Shown: positions 51,844 to 58,843 of the stretch, one piece after another
How positions within the stretch are numbered: position 1 is the stretch's first letter
How the letters are laid out: each line of letters begins with the position of its first letter
NCBI GenBank assembly: GCA_903970615.1
Contig: CAJCJH010000070.1
Location: 1 to 58,843 of the forward strand
Source: Rhodospirillales bacterium
GTDB lineage: Bacteria; Pseudomonadota; Gammaproteobacteria; Nevskiales; Nevskiaceae
DNA: 58,843 nucleotides
Direction of reading: 5' to 3'
Position numbers and translations under genes: made by a program
The notes under the pieces: model-generated
What the model was told of the DNA's origin: nothing
The model's database searches: none
The model's input: the letters and a program-made list of their open reading frames with translations, nothing else

Positions 51844-54336
51844 ATGGGCAGACGCAGTAAATCCTCGGCGGATCGCATCCGCGCTTGGGTATTGTTAGCG
51901 CAAATTCCGGCGGGTGTGATTTTCGTTTGCGCTGCGCAAGCAGACGACGCCACAGCCGCGGCCAAAGCGCCGGCGCCGCAGCAGGAACTGCAGGAAGTCG
52001 TGGTCACGGCGCAGAAGCGTTCGCAAACGCTGGAGCAGGTGCCGGCTTCGGTGACGTCGCTCGATGGCGAGTTCATCCGCGAAATCGGTGCGCGCGATTT
52101 TGTCGAGCTGGAAAATTATTCCGCCAATACCAATATCGAAGCGTCTTCCAGTTCCGGCCAGCTGTTGATCCGCGGACTCGGCACGCTCAACGATGTGCCG
52201 GGGCTCGATCCTTCGGTCGGCACCGTGGTCGATGGCGTGCCTTACAGCTACACCAGTTATCTGGTGGCGTTCTTCGCCGACCTCGCGCGGTTCGAGGTGC
52301 TGCGCGGACCGCAAGGTACCTTGTTCGGAAAAAATACTTCGGCCGGTTTGCTCAACATCACCACGCATGCACCGGACGAACACGAGCGGCTGTTCCAGTG
52401 GGATGTGACGGCGCGCAGCTATGGTTCGCGTTCGTTCCAGCCGGTCATCAACCTGCCGCTGGGCGAGGGTTTTGCGGTTCGCGCCAGCGGCAATTTCGAT
52501 CACGGCGATCACGGCATTCTGTACAACACCGATCTGAACCGGCCGGAAAATGCGCCGCAGCAGGATACCGGTCGCATCCGCCTGCGCTACGACTCGCACG
52601 AAGGCTTCACCGCCGATCTCGGCGCCTTCTGGACCAATCAGCAGAACCATTACAACCTGTATCAGCTGACCATCGTCTCGCCGAGCATGAGAGCGCTTGC
52701 GCAGCATTACGATCCGCGCTTCGAGAGCCGGCTCGATAATCTCACGTCCGCCGATGTGCCCTCGCAGGAAAGGGCGATTGCGCGCGGCCTGAACCTCACG
52801 TTTGAAGGCGATCTGGGTCAGCCGCTGGGTCTGGATTCGCTGAAGATCACGTCGATCAGCGGCGATGCCGAAGACATCATCGGCGCGCGCGATCTCGATG
52901 GCGACTTCAGCCCGATTCCGTTCATCCGCGACTCGCTGGTGTATCCGCAGACGCAACGACAACTGACGCAGGAATTGCGCATCGCCGGAGAATCGCGCGA
53001 TCTGTTCGGGCTCGGCGGCAAAATGAATTTTGTCACCGGCATTTACTACGACAACTACACGCTGAAGACTTCGGACAACTTCGAGATCGAGAATCTCGGC
53101 GCGGCATTTTCCTATCTGCTGGCGTCCAAATCGCAGGATCAGACAATCGGTCTGGTGGGCGGCCCCGCGGCCGATGCGATCAACAGCGCGGTGGGCCTTC
53201 TGCAAACGGCCAGCGGAAATCCCGGCACGCTCGCGCAATCGGCGCAGTCGGGCTTGAGTCAGCGCACCGAGGATTACGCTTATTTCGGCCAGTTTGAATG
53301 GCTCATGGTGCAGGATTTATTCCTGATCGGCGGCCTGCGTTATGGCTATGAAGCGCGCCACGCGGATGCGTTCAGCATGTCCAGCAGCGAGATCATCAAG
53401 GCGGTTGCGAACCAGATGGATTTCAGCGCGCAGCTGCATCGCAGCGAAACCGATTTCTCGCCGAAGGCCGGCCTAAAATGGCAGCCGACGTCGCGCACCG
53501 AGGCTTATTTCACTTATGCGAAAGGCTACAAAAGCGGCGGCTACAACGGCATTCCGCTGAACGAAACCAATATCGAATTCGGCCCGGAAAATACCAGCAG
53601 TTTCGAGGGCGGCATGAAGTGGCGCGGGCGCCTGCTCGATGGCCCGATCCGCGTTTCGACCTCCATCTACTACACCGATCTGAAAAATCTGCAGGTGTCC
53701 ACTTTCCAGGGCACCGATGTGATCGTCGTCAACGCCGCTGCCGCGCGCTCGCAAGGCGTGGAGAACGATGTGACCTGGCTTTTGCCGGTGCGCGGGTTGT
53801 CCTTGTTCAGCTCGCTGGGACTGGCGGATGCGCGCTATTCCAACTATCCGAATGGACCGGTTCCGGGCGACTACATGCAGCCGATCGGCAGCAGCGGCAA
53901 TCAGGATTGCGGGCCGCCGCAGCCGGACGCAATTCCCGGCACCACGCAGGGTTGTTCAGCGCGCAATCTCACCGGCAAACGCCTGCCGTTCGCGCCGTTG
54001 CTCACCGCCTCGGTGGTGCCGGCTTACACCGCGCATCTGCCCTATTTCATCAGCTCGACGTTTGCGCTGGACATTCTTTTTCAGGGCAATCGCTACCTGA
54101 ATTCGGAAGACGATGCGCGCGAATTGCAGGCGGCGACCACGCAGTTGAACACGCGTCTGGTGCTGGCCGACGATGCGCGCGGCGACTGGTCGCTGACGCT
54201 CGCGGCCAACAACCTGACTCGCGCGGTGATTCAGGATCAAATTCTTGACCAGCCCCTGGCCCCTGGCGATTTCGCGTCCGTCCGTATCGATCGCGGACGC
54301 TATTACAGCGCCAATCTCACCGTCGGTACGCACTGA
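51844..54336 (+). CDS. TonB-dependent outer-membrane receptor 2
   Basis: An 830-residue receptor: basic signal peptide (IRAWVLLAQIPAGVIFVCAAQA), TonB box (QEVVVTAQKR), a plug at about 55-165 (LLIRGLGTLND, VDGVPY, LRGPQGTLFGKNTSAG), and a beta-barrel with YAKGYKSGGYNG. The ribosome site AAGGAAGGAG ends three bases before the ATG. It ends in NLTVGTH, without the typical terminal Phe/Trp. It resembles receptor 1 and is probably another importer of hydrophobic or glycosidic substrates. It lies 84 bp behind the MlaC-like gene, so joint transcription is possible. Confidence 0.9.
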   Translation: MGRRSKSSADRIRAWVLLAQIPAGVIFVCAAQADDATAAAKAPAPQQELQEVVVTAQKRSQTLEQVPASVTSLDGEFIREIGARDFVELENYSANTNIEASSSSGQLLIRGLGTLNDVPGLDPSVGTVVDGVPYSYTSYLVAFFADLARFEVLRGPQGTLFGKNTSAGLLNITTHAPDEHERLFQWDVTARSYGSRSFQPVINLPLGEGFAVRASGNFDHGDHGILYNTDLNRPENAPQQDTGRIRLRYDSHEGFTADLGAFWTNQQNHYNLYQLTIVSPSMRALAQHYDPRFESRLDNLTSADVPSQERAIARGLNLTFEGDLGQPLGLDSLKITSISGDAEDIIGARDLDGDFSPIPFIRDSLVYPQTQRQLTQELRIAGESRDLFGLGGKMNFVTGIYYDNYTLKTSDNFEIENLGAAFSYLLASKSQDQTIGLVGGPAADAINSAVGLLQTASGNPGTLAQSAQSGLSQRTEDYAYFGQFEWLMVQDLFLIGGLRYGYEARHADAFSMSSSEIIKAVANQMDFSAQLHRSETDFSPKAGLKWQPTSRTEAYFTYAKGYKSGGYNGIPLNETNIEFGPENTSSFEGGMKWRGRLLDGPIRVSTSIYYTDLKNLQVSTFQGTDVIVVNAAAARSQGVENDVTWLLPVRGLSLFSSLGLADARYSNYPNGPVPGDYMQPIGSSGNQDCGPPQPDAIPGTTQGCSARNLTGKRLPFAPLLTASVVPAYTAHLPYFISSTFALDILFQGNRYLNSEDDARELQAATTQLNTRLVLADDARGDWSLTLAANNLTRAVIQDQILDQPLAPGDFASVRIDRGRYYSANLTVGTH

Positions 54337-54474
54337 GTTTTAGTTCAAGCCGCGCTTGCGGCTCTGCGCTTTCAACCGGCGATTCGCGCGCTGACGCACG
54401 GCTGTCATCCTGCGGATGGAATCTGGTGAAAGGCGATATCGCCACACGCGCAGGTTTTAAGCTACATTTACGGA

Positions 54475-55026
54475 ATGATCCCGTCGATCCTCAAACTCGA
54501 TGCAGGCGGAATGCCGGTAGGCTGGATTCGCTGGCAAACCGCGGCAACGCTTTACGCCCGCCAACGGGTTCGTTGGGAAGCGGGCGCGGAGAGCTTTGCC
54601 ATTCTCGGCGGTATCAGTTCGGTCACCGGCCGGCGCTCGGAATTACGCATCGGCTCGATCATCGCTGTGGCTGATCGTTCGCGCCGCTATTCCGGCAGCT
54701 GCCCGATGTTGACCAATCGCACGCTGTTCCAGCGCGATCACAATCTGTGCATGTATTGCGGCCAGCAGTTCGCCGCCAGCGAACTCACGCGCGATCATGT
54801 GATTCCAGCCTCGCGCGGCGGCGCCAGCGTGTGGGAAAACTGTGTCACCGCCTGCCGCCATTGCAATCAGCGCAAGGACGATCGCACGCCCGAAGAAGCG
54901 CGGATGAAATTGCTGGCGGTGCCGTACACGCCAAATCTGGCCGAGTATCTGATCCTCAGCAACCGCCGCATCCTCGCCGATCAAATGGAATTCCTGCTCG
55001 CGTTCGCGCGCAAGAAAGCGGCTTAG
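54475..55026 (+). CDS. HNH endonuclease family protein
   Basis: A 183-residue protein with an HNH domain at about 85-145. The zinc-site cysteines are CMYCG and CRHCN, the catalytic core is LTRDHVIPASRGG and the Asn is in WENCVTACRHCNQRKDD. The N-terminal 80 residues (WQTAATLYARQRVRWE) are common to chromosomal HNH proteins of proteobacteria. It is not next to a restriction system or phage gene. No ribosome site is obvious. Its physiological role is not known. Confidence 0.88.
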   Translation: MIPSILKLDAGGMPVGWIRWQTAATLYARQRVRWEAGAESFAILGGISSVTGRRSELRIGSIIAVADRSRRYSGSCPMLTNRTLFQRDHNLCMYCGQQFAASELTRDHVIPASRGGASVWENCVTACRHCNQRKDDRTPEEARMKLLAVPYTPNLAEYLILSNRRILADQMEFLLAFARKKAA

Positions 55027-55068
55027 CCGCGACACGTTTGCACGCGATAATTTTGTAATCGTAGCGAG

Positions 55069-56424
55069 TTGAACAGCGCCTTCATCTATCTGTTGCCGGG
55101 ACTGGTCGCCGGCGGCTGCATCGGTTGGTTGTTGGCGGCCGTGCTCAATGCGCGCGCGAATTCTGCGCGTGCCAACGAACTTTCCACCCTCACCGAACGC
55201 GCTCGCGCGCTGCAGGAACGCTTGCAGCTGCGCGATGCGGAATTCGTCCAGATCGAAACCGCCGCGCTAGCCGCGCGCGCAGAATCCTTGCGGCTGGCGA
55301 CGGAGCTTTCAGCGGCGACTACCGCACTGCACAGCGAGCGCGAAAATGCAGTCGAGAAATTGCAATTGCTGGAACGCACGCGCGAGGAAATGACGCTACG
55401 TTTTCGTCAGCTTTCGCAGGAAATCCTGGAAGACAAATCGCGCCGCTTCACCGAGCAAAACCAGCTTAACCTCGAACAGATATTGCAGCCCTTGCGCGAA
55501 AAAATCAGCCGATTCGAGCAGCAGGTCAAACAGACTTACGAATTTGAAACGCGCGATCGCATCGCGCTGAAAGAGCAGATCGCACAGCTTGCGCAGCTCA
55601 ACCAGAAAGTCTCTGCTGAAGCCAATAATCTGGCGGTGGCCCTGCGGGGCGAAAGCAAGACGCAAGGCAACTGGGGCGAGATGATTCTGGAGCGCATCCT
55701 CGAACTTTCCGGGCTGGAAAATGGCCGCGAATACGAAACGCAATTTTCCGCGCGCGATAGCGAAGGCGATAGTTATCGACCGGATGCGATCGTGCATCTG
55801 CCCGGCGGCCGCGACATCGTGGTCGACGCCAAGGTTTCGCTGACCGCCTATACGCGCGTTTCCGAAGCGATGGATGAATCCGCGCGAGCTGCGGCGCTGG
55901 CTGAGCATGTTGCTTCGGTGCGCACGCACATCGCCAAACTCGGCCGCAAGAATTATCACGCACTGCAAGGCCTGGGCTCGCTGGATTTCGTGTTGATGTT
56001 CATTCCTAGCGAAGCGGCTTATATCGAGGCGGCAAAAGCCGATCCGAGGCTGTATGAAACCGCGCTGGCGCAGAACATCGGGCTGGTGTGCCCTTCCACT
56101 TTATTGCCGACACTGCGTACCGTAGAGAACCTGTGGAAGATGGAGCGGCAAAGCAACAACGCCAAAGCCATCGCCGAGGAAGCCGGCAAGCTTTACGATA
56201 AATTCATCGGTTTCGAGCAGGATTTAAGCAAGCTCGGCAAAGCGCTGAACACCGCCAACGAAGCTTACCGTGATGCGCGCAGCAAGCTGGTTGACGGCTC
56301 CGGAAATCTGGTGCGCAAGGTGCAGGCGCTGAAAAAAATGGGCGCCAAAACTACCAAGCAGTTGCCCGAATCCTTGCTCAACGAAGCGCTGCCGGATTCG
56401 AGTGAAAGCGAGGCTGGCGAATAG
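55069..56424 (+). CDS. rmuC: RmuC family DNA recombination-limiting protein
   Basis: A 451-residue protein: N-terminal membrane anchor (FIYLLPGLVAGGCIGWLLAA), coiled coil at about 30-190, then the RmuC nuclease-like domain (GNWGEMILERILELSGL, YRPDAIVHLPGGRDIVVDAKVSLTAY, LDFVLMFIPSEAAYIEA). RmuC limits inverted-repeat-stimulated recombination in E. coli. The start is a TTG at 55069, read as Met; no strong ribosome site was seen. It begins 42 bp after the HNH gene. Confidence 0.92.
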   Translation: MNSAFIYLLPGLVAGGCIGWLLAAVLNARANSARANELSTLTERARALQERLQLRDAEFVQIETAALAARAESLRLATELSAATTALHSERENAVEKLQLLERTREEMTLRFRQLSQEILEDKSRRFTEQNQLNLEQILQPLREKISRFEQQVKQTYEFETRDRIALKEQIAQLAQLNQKVSAEANNLAVALRGESKTQGNWGEMILERILELSGLENGREYETQFSARDSEGDSYRPDAIVHLPGGRDIVVDAKVSLTAYTRVSEAMDESARAAALAEHVASVRTHIAKLGRKNYHALQGLGSLDFVLMFIPSEAAYIEAAKADPRLYETALAQNIGLVCPSTLLPTLRTVENLWKMERQSNNAKAIAEEAGKLYDKFIGFEQDLSKLGKALNTANEAYRDARSKLVDGSGNLVRKVQALKKMGAKTTKQLPESLLNEALPDSSESEAGE

Positions 56425-56481
56425 CTTTTTCCGTTGGGCTTGTTCGCTAAGGTCACGCGGATTGCCGAGTCTTGAACGACT

Positions 56482-56514
56482 CGCCTGATTACTGGACGTC
56501 GGAATAATCAGGCG
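56482..56514. terminator. hairpin between convergent rmuC and alcohol dehydrogenase genes
   Basis: CGCCTGATTA and TAATCAGGCG form a perfect 10-bp stem with a 13-nt loop. It has no clear T-run but lies between two stops (57 and 66 bp away). Confidence 0.55.
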
Positions 56515-56580
56515 TGTTATCGATCATCAGATCAGCCACTGGTTGGGCGGCCAATCAGTCAATCTTCCGCTGTGCAAGCC

Positions 56581-57630
56581 TTACGATTTCAGCGTCGCCA
56601 TATCGATCACGAAGCGATATTTCACATCGCTTTTCAGCATGCGTTCGTAGGCTTCGTTGATCTTGTCGATGGCGATCACTTCCACGTCGGAAGTAATGCC
56701 GTGCTCGGCGCAGAAGTCGAGCATTTCCTGGGTTTCCTTTATGCCGCCGATCAGTGAGCCGGCAAGTTGCGTGCGCTTGAAAATGAGGTTGCCGACGTTG
56801 AGGCTGGGCGCAGCGGGCGGTACGCCGAGCAGGGTCATGGTGCCTTCAAATTTGAGCAGCGCGAGATAGGCGTTGAGATCGTGCGGCGCGGAAACGGTAT
56901 CGAGAATGAAGTCGAAACTTTTCAGGTGCTTCTTCATCGCGGCGGCATCTTTCGAGATCACCACTTCGTCCGCGCCGAGCCGCTTGGCGTCTTCGCTCTT
57001 GCCGGCGCTGGTGGTGAAAAGCACGACCTGCGCGCCGAAGGCATGCGCAAGTTTCACCGCCATGTGGCCCAGCCCGCCGAGGCCAACGATTCCGACTTTC
57101 TGGCCCTTGCTGACTTTCCAGTGTCGCAGCGGCGAATAGGTGGTGATGCCGGCGCACAACAGCGGCGCCACAGCGGAAAGTTCGAGCTTGTCGGAGATGT
57201 GTAGTACGAAGGCTTCGTCGACGACGATATTGTTGGAGTAACCGCCCTGGGTGATGGTTTTGCCGTCTTTTTCCTTGGCGTTATAAGTGCCGACGAAGCC
57301 GTTTTCGCAATACTGTTCGAGGCCTTGCTTGCAGGTGCCGCAGGTGCGGCAGGAATCGACCATGCAGCCGACGCCGGCCAAGTCGCCGACCTTGAAGCCT
57401 TTCACCGCCGAGCCGACCCTCACCACTTTGCCGACGATTTCGTGACCGGGCACCATCGGGAACATCGAGCTGCCCCATTCGTCCTTGACCTGATGCAAAT
57501 CGGAATGGCAGACGCCGCAGTATTTGATTTCGATCATCACATCGTTGGCGCCCGGTTCGCGGCGCTCGAAGCTGTAAGGGCCGAGCGGCACTTTCGCGGC
57601 CGGTGCGGCGTAACCGAGAGATGCAACCAT
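56581..57630 (-). CDS. NAD(P)-dependent alcohol dehydrogenase (YahK/cinnamyl-alcohol type)
   Basis: A 349-residue zinc dehydrogenase of the cinnamyl-alcohol/YahK branch, which mostly reduces aldehydes with NADPH. Catalytic zinc: CGVCHSD and GHEIVG. Structural zinc: CRTCGTCKQGLEQYC. Cofactor fold: GLGGLGHMAVKLA. The gene is monocistronic, with a ribosome site (AAGGAG) before the ATG. It is a separate branch from the enzyme at 276 and more likely a general aldehyde detoxifier. Confidence 0.92.
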   Translation of the reverse strand: MVASLGYAAPAAKVPLGPYSFERREPGANDVMIEIKYCGVCHSDLHQVKDEWGSSMFPMVPGHEIVGKVVRVGSAVKGFKVGDLAGVGCMVDSCRTCGTCKQGLEQYCENGFVGTYNAKEKDGKTITQGGYSNNIVVDEAFVLHISDKLELSAVAPLLCAGITTYSPLRHWKVSKGQKVGIVGLGGLGHMAVKLAHAFGAQVVLFTTSAGKSEDAKRLGADEVVISKDAAAMKKHLKSFDFILDTVSAPHDLNAYLALLKFEGTMTLLGVPPAAPSLNVGNLIFKRTQLAGSLIGGIKETQEMLDFCAEHGITSDVEVIAIDKINEAYERMLKSDVKYRFVIDMATLKS

Positions 57631-57880
57631 GACAATCTCCTTGAAAAGTTTTTAATCGGGATTCGATCGCCGCGTTATTTTGAACCGCCCGCAAGACGGA
57701 CTCGATTCACGGCTTGGAAGTGCATGATAGATCGTTTGCGATTCGGCAAGTTCCAGCGTCTGCGAATTGCGCGGATGGTGGCCTGAAGCAATGTTTGAAA
57801 GACTGCCTGTGTTGGCCGGCATCGAGGTTTCGCGTTTAAGCTGGCGCCATGTTCAATTTCATCCGCAAAGAGAAACTTTC

Positions 57881-58087
57881 ATGCTCGAATCGCGTCTGAT
57901 CGAAGTCGAGACCAAACTCGCTTATCAGGAAAATACGATGCAGATTCTGAACGAGGTGGTGGCGCGTCAGCAGCGTCAGATCGATCAATTGCAGGCGCTG
58001 TGCAAGCAGTTGCTGGAACGGGTGCGAAATTCGGGAGAACCGGGTTTCGTCAATACGCCGGCGGACGAAGTGCCGCCGCATTATTGA
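57881..58087 (+). CDS. slyX: SlyX family protein
   Basis: A 68-residue coiled-coil protein of the SlyX family: LESRLIEVETKLAYQENTMQILNEVV, QQRQIDQLQ, and the typical C-terminal end PADEVPPHY. ATG 57881 gives the normal length. Function is unknown. It supports a gammaproteobacterial (or related) origin. Confidence 0.9.
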   Translation: MLESRLIEVETKLAYQENTMQILNEVVARQQRQIDQLQALCKQLLERVRNSGEPGFVNTPADEVPPHY

Positions 58088-58146
58088 TGGCGGATCGATT
58101 CCGGCCAGCGATCATTCCGGATTATTTGGGCAGGATCGGGCACTTT

Positions 58147-58843
58147 TCACCTGCGTGTCTGCGCGGCAGTTTCAGATCGCGTTTCGCTTTCGCCGATTGG
58201 CACGGTGAGCCATCGCGCGGCGGCTGCGATCACACCGGCAATCGCGTAAGCCGCGGCGAAGGGCAGCGCTGGCGTGAGCGACAGCACCGAATCTGCCGTG
58301 GTAAGTCGATACGAGTGCATCAAGCCGAGTAGCGAAAGCGCGGCGCCTGCGAACAGCCACGCAGCGGCGCGCAGAAAGTGCCGCTCGATGATGTACACGG
58401 TTGCCGCCGCCAGAATCATCGCGCTGAAAATCGCACCCTGTTCGAGCGCGAATGCGCCTTCGATCCAGACATCGCTGGCGTGGAATCCCGCCAGTAAATC
58501 GGTCGAAAACGGCGCGCCGCCGGGCACGCCCGCGCCCGCCGCATGCAAGCCGGCTTTGGCCATGAAGGCCCCCCAGCAGCCGACGCCGACCATCACGCCG
58601 ATCACGGATGCTGGCGCGTGGCTGCGCGGCGTCGCGGTAAACGCTTGCGCGGCGATGACGATGCCGATCCACAGCAGAATCGCCATGCCGGCATCCACCG
58701 GAATCGCCCATGCGACGGCGGCGAGCGTGCCGCTGAAACATAGCGCTGCCATCACCATGCCCGACAGCGCCGAATAACCGGCGCGCGCACCCATGAATTT
58801 CCAGCCGGGATGACCGATGTAGATCGTCGTCGGAAAACACGAG
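58147..58843 (-). CDS. nucleobase:cation symporter (xanthine/uracil-type permease), 5' end outside the window
   Basis: The minus-strand frame is open from the window's right edge to the stop at 58147. It reads TTIYIGHPGWKFMGARAGYS, a signature of guanine/hypoxanthine- or xanthine-type permeases. Five or six hydrophobic segments follow (MVMAALCFSGTLAAVAW, GMAILLWIGIVIAAQAF, AIFSAMILAAATVYII and others). An internal Met at 58794 is not the start, because the conserved sequence continues upstream of it. The N-terminal half is missing, so substrate and full length are unknown. Confidence 0.72.
   Translation of the reverse strand, partial: SCFPTTIYIGHPGWKFMGARAGYSALSGMVMAALCFSGTLAAVAWAIPVDAGMAILLWIGIVIAAQAFTATPRSHAPASVIGVMVGVGCWGAFMAKAGLHAAGAGVPGGAPFSTDLLAGFHASDVWIEGAFALEQGAIFSAMILAAATVYIIERHFLRAAAWLFAGAALSLLGLMHSYRLTTADSVLSLTPALPFAAAYAIAGVIAAAARWLTVPIGESETRSETAAQTRR

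Noticed and set aside
54348-54363. Small AGCCGC/GCGGCT hairpin after TonB receptor 2
   Set aside because: Only six base pairs and no T-run; too weak to list as a terminator.

Overview
The window (58.8 kb, high G+C) looks like the chromosome of an aerobic or facultative gammaproteobacterium that lives on hydrophobic carbon sources. SlyX, YajQ, RmuC and an NAD-type malic enzyme, together with two large TonB-dependent receptors and many acyl-CoA enzymes, would fit the Nevskiales/Steroidobacterales-type degraders. That placement is inferred from gene content only. No rRNA, tRNA, CRISPR array, insertion sequence or phage gene was seen.

Left third (0.3-18 kb), a catabolic island. It holds an aryl/allyl-alcohol dehydrogenase, a XylM/CymAa-type diiron methyl hydroxylase, a three-gene 2-hydroxyacyl-CoA dehydratase/benzoyl-CoA reductase-like operon with its ATPase activator, a TetR regulator, an atypical SDR, an aldehyde dehydrogenase, an unknown membrane protein coupled to an acyl-CoA synthetase, a TonB-dependent receptor, an OmpA-type porin and an almost uncharged secreted protein. 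The enzymes could form an order: uptake, methyl hydroxylation, alcohol to aldehyde to acid, CoA thioester, then radical dehydration or ring reduction. Four promoters here (hydroxylase, SDR/ALDH, membrane protein-ligase, receptor) share a 14-bp palindrome, GTATKG-N2-CCRTAY, which suggests one regulon. The dehydratase promoter instead carries a different palindrome in its -35/-10 spacer, repeated at the start codon of the divergent tetR gene.

Middle (18-31.6 kb). DUF1330 and a polysaccharide-deacetylase-like protein lacking metal histidines; MarR divergent from scoA-scoB and a CitE-like lyase; an orphan ShlB/FhaC-type transporter; a DUF1501/DUF1800 pair; yajQ; small secreted, membrane and CsbD proteins; a second OmpA-family protein.

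Lipid-type degradation block (31.6-45.7 kb). ApbE; a tightly packed operon of ACAD10/11-like dehydrogenase, SDR, APH-fold kinase, histidine phosphatase and SDR, which recalls the kinase-dependent 4-hydroxyacyl-CoA route; an AraC regulator divergent from an SRPBCC-ACAD-ACAD operon; DoxX-VOC; malic enzyme.

Right end (45.7-58.8 kb). Small lipoprotein, AHSA1-like protein, a ModE-type DNA-binding protein, DUF3597, an HpnN-like RND exporter divergent from an MlaC/HpnM-like periplasmic protein and a second TonB receptor, HNH nuclease, RmuC, a YahK-type alcohol dehydrogenase, SlyX, and a nucleobase permease cut by the window edge.
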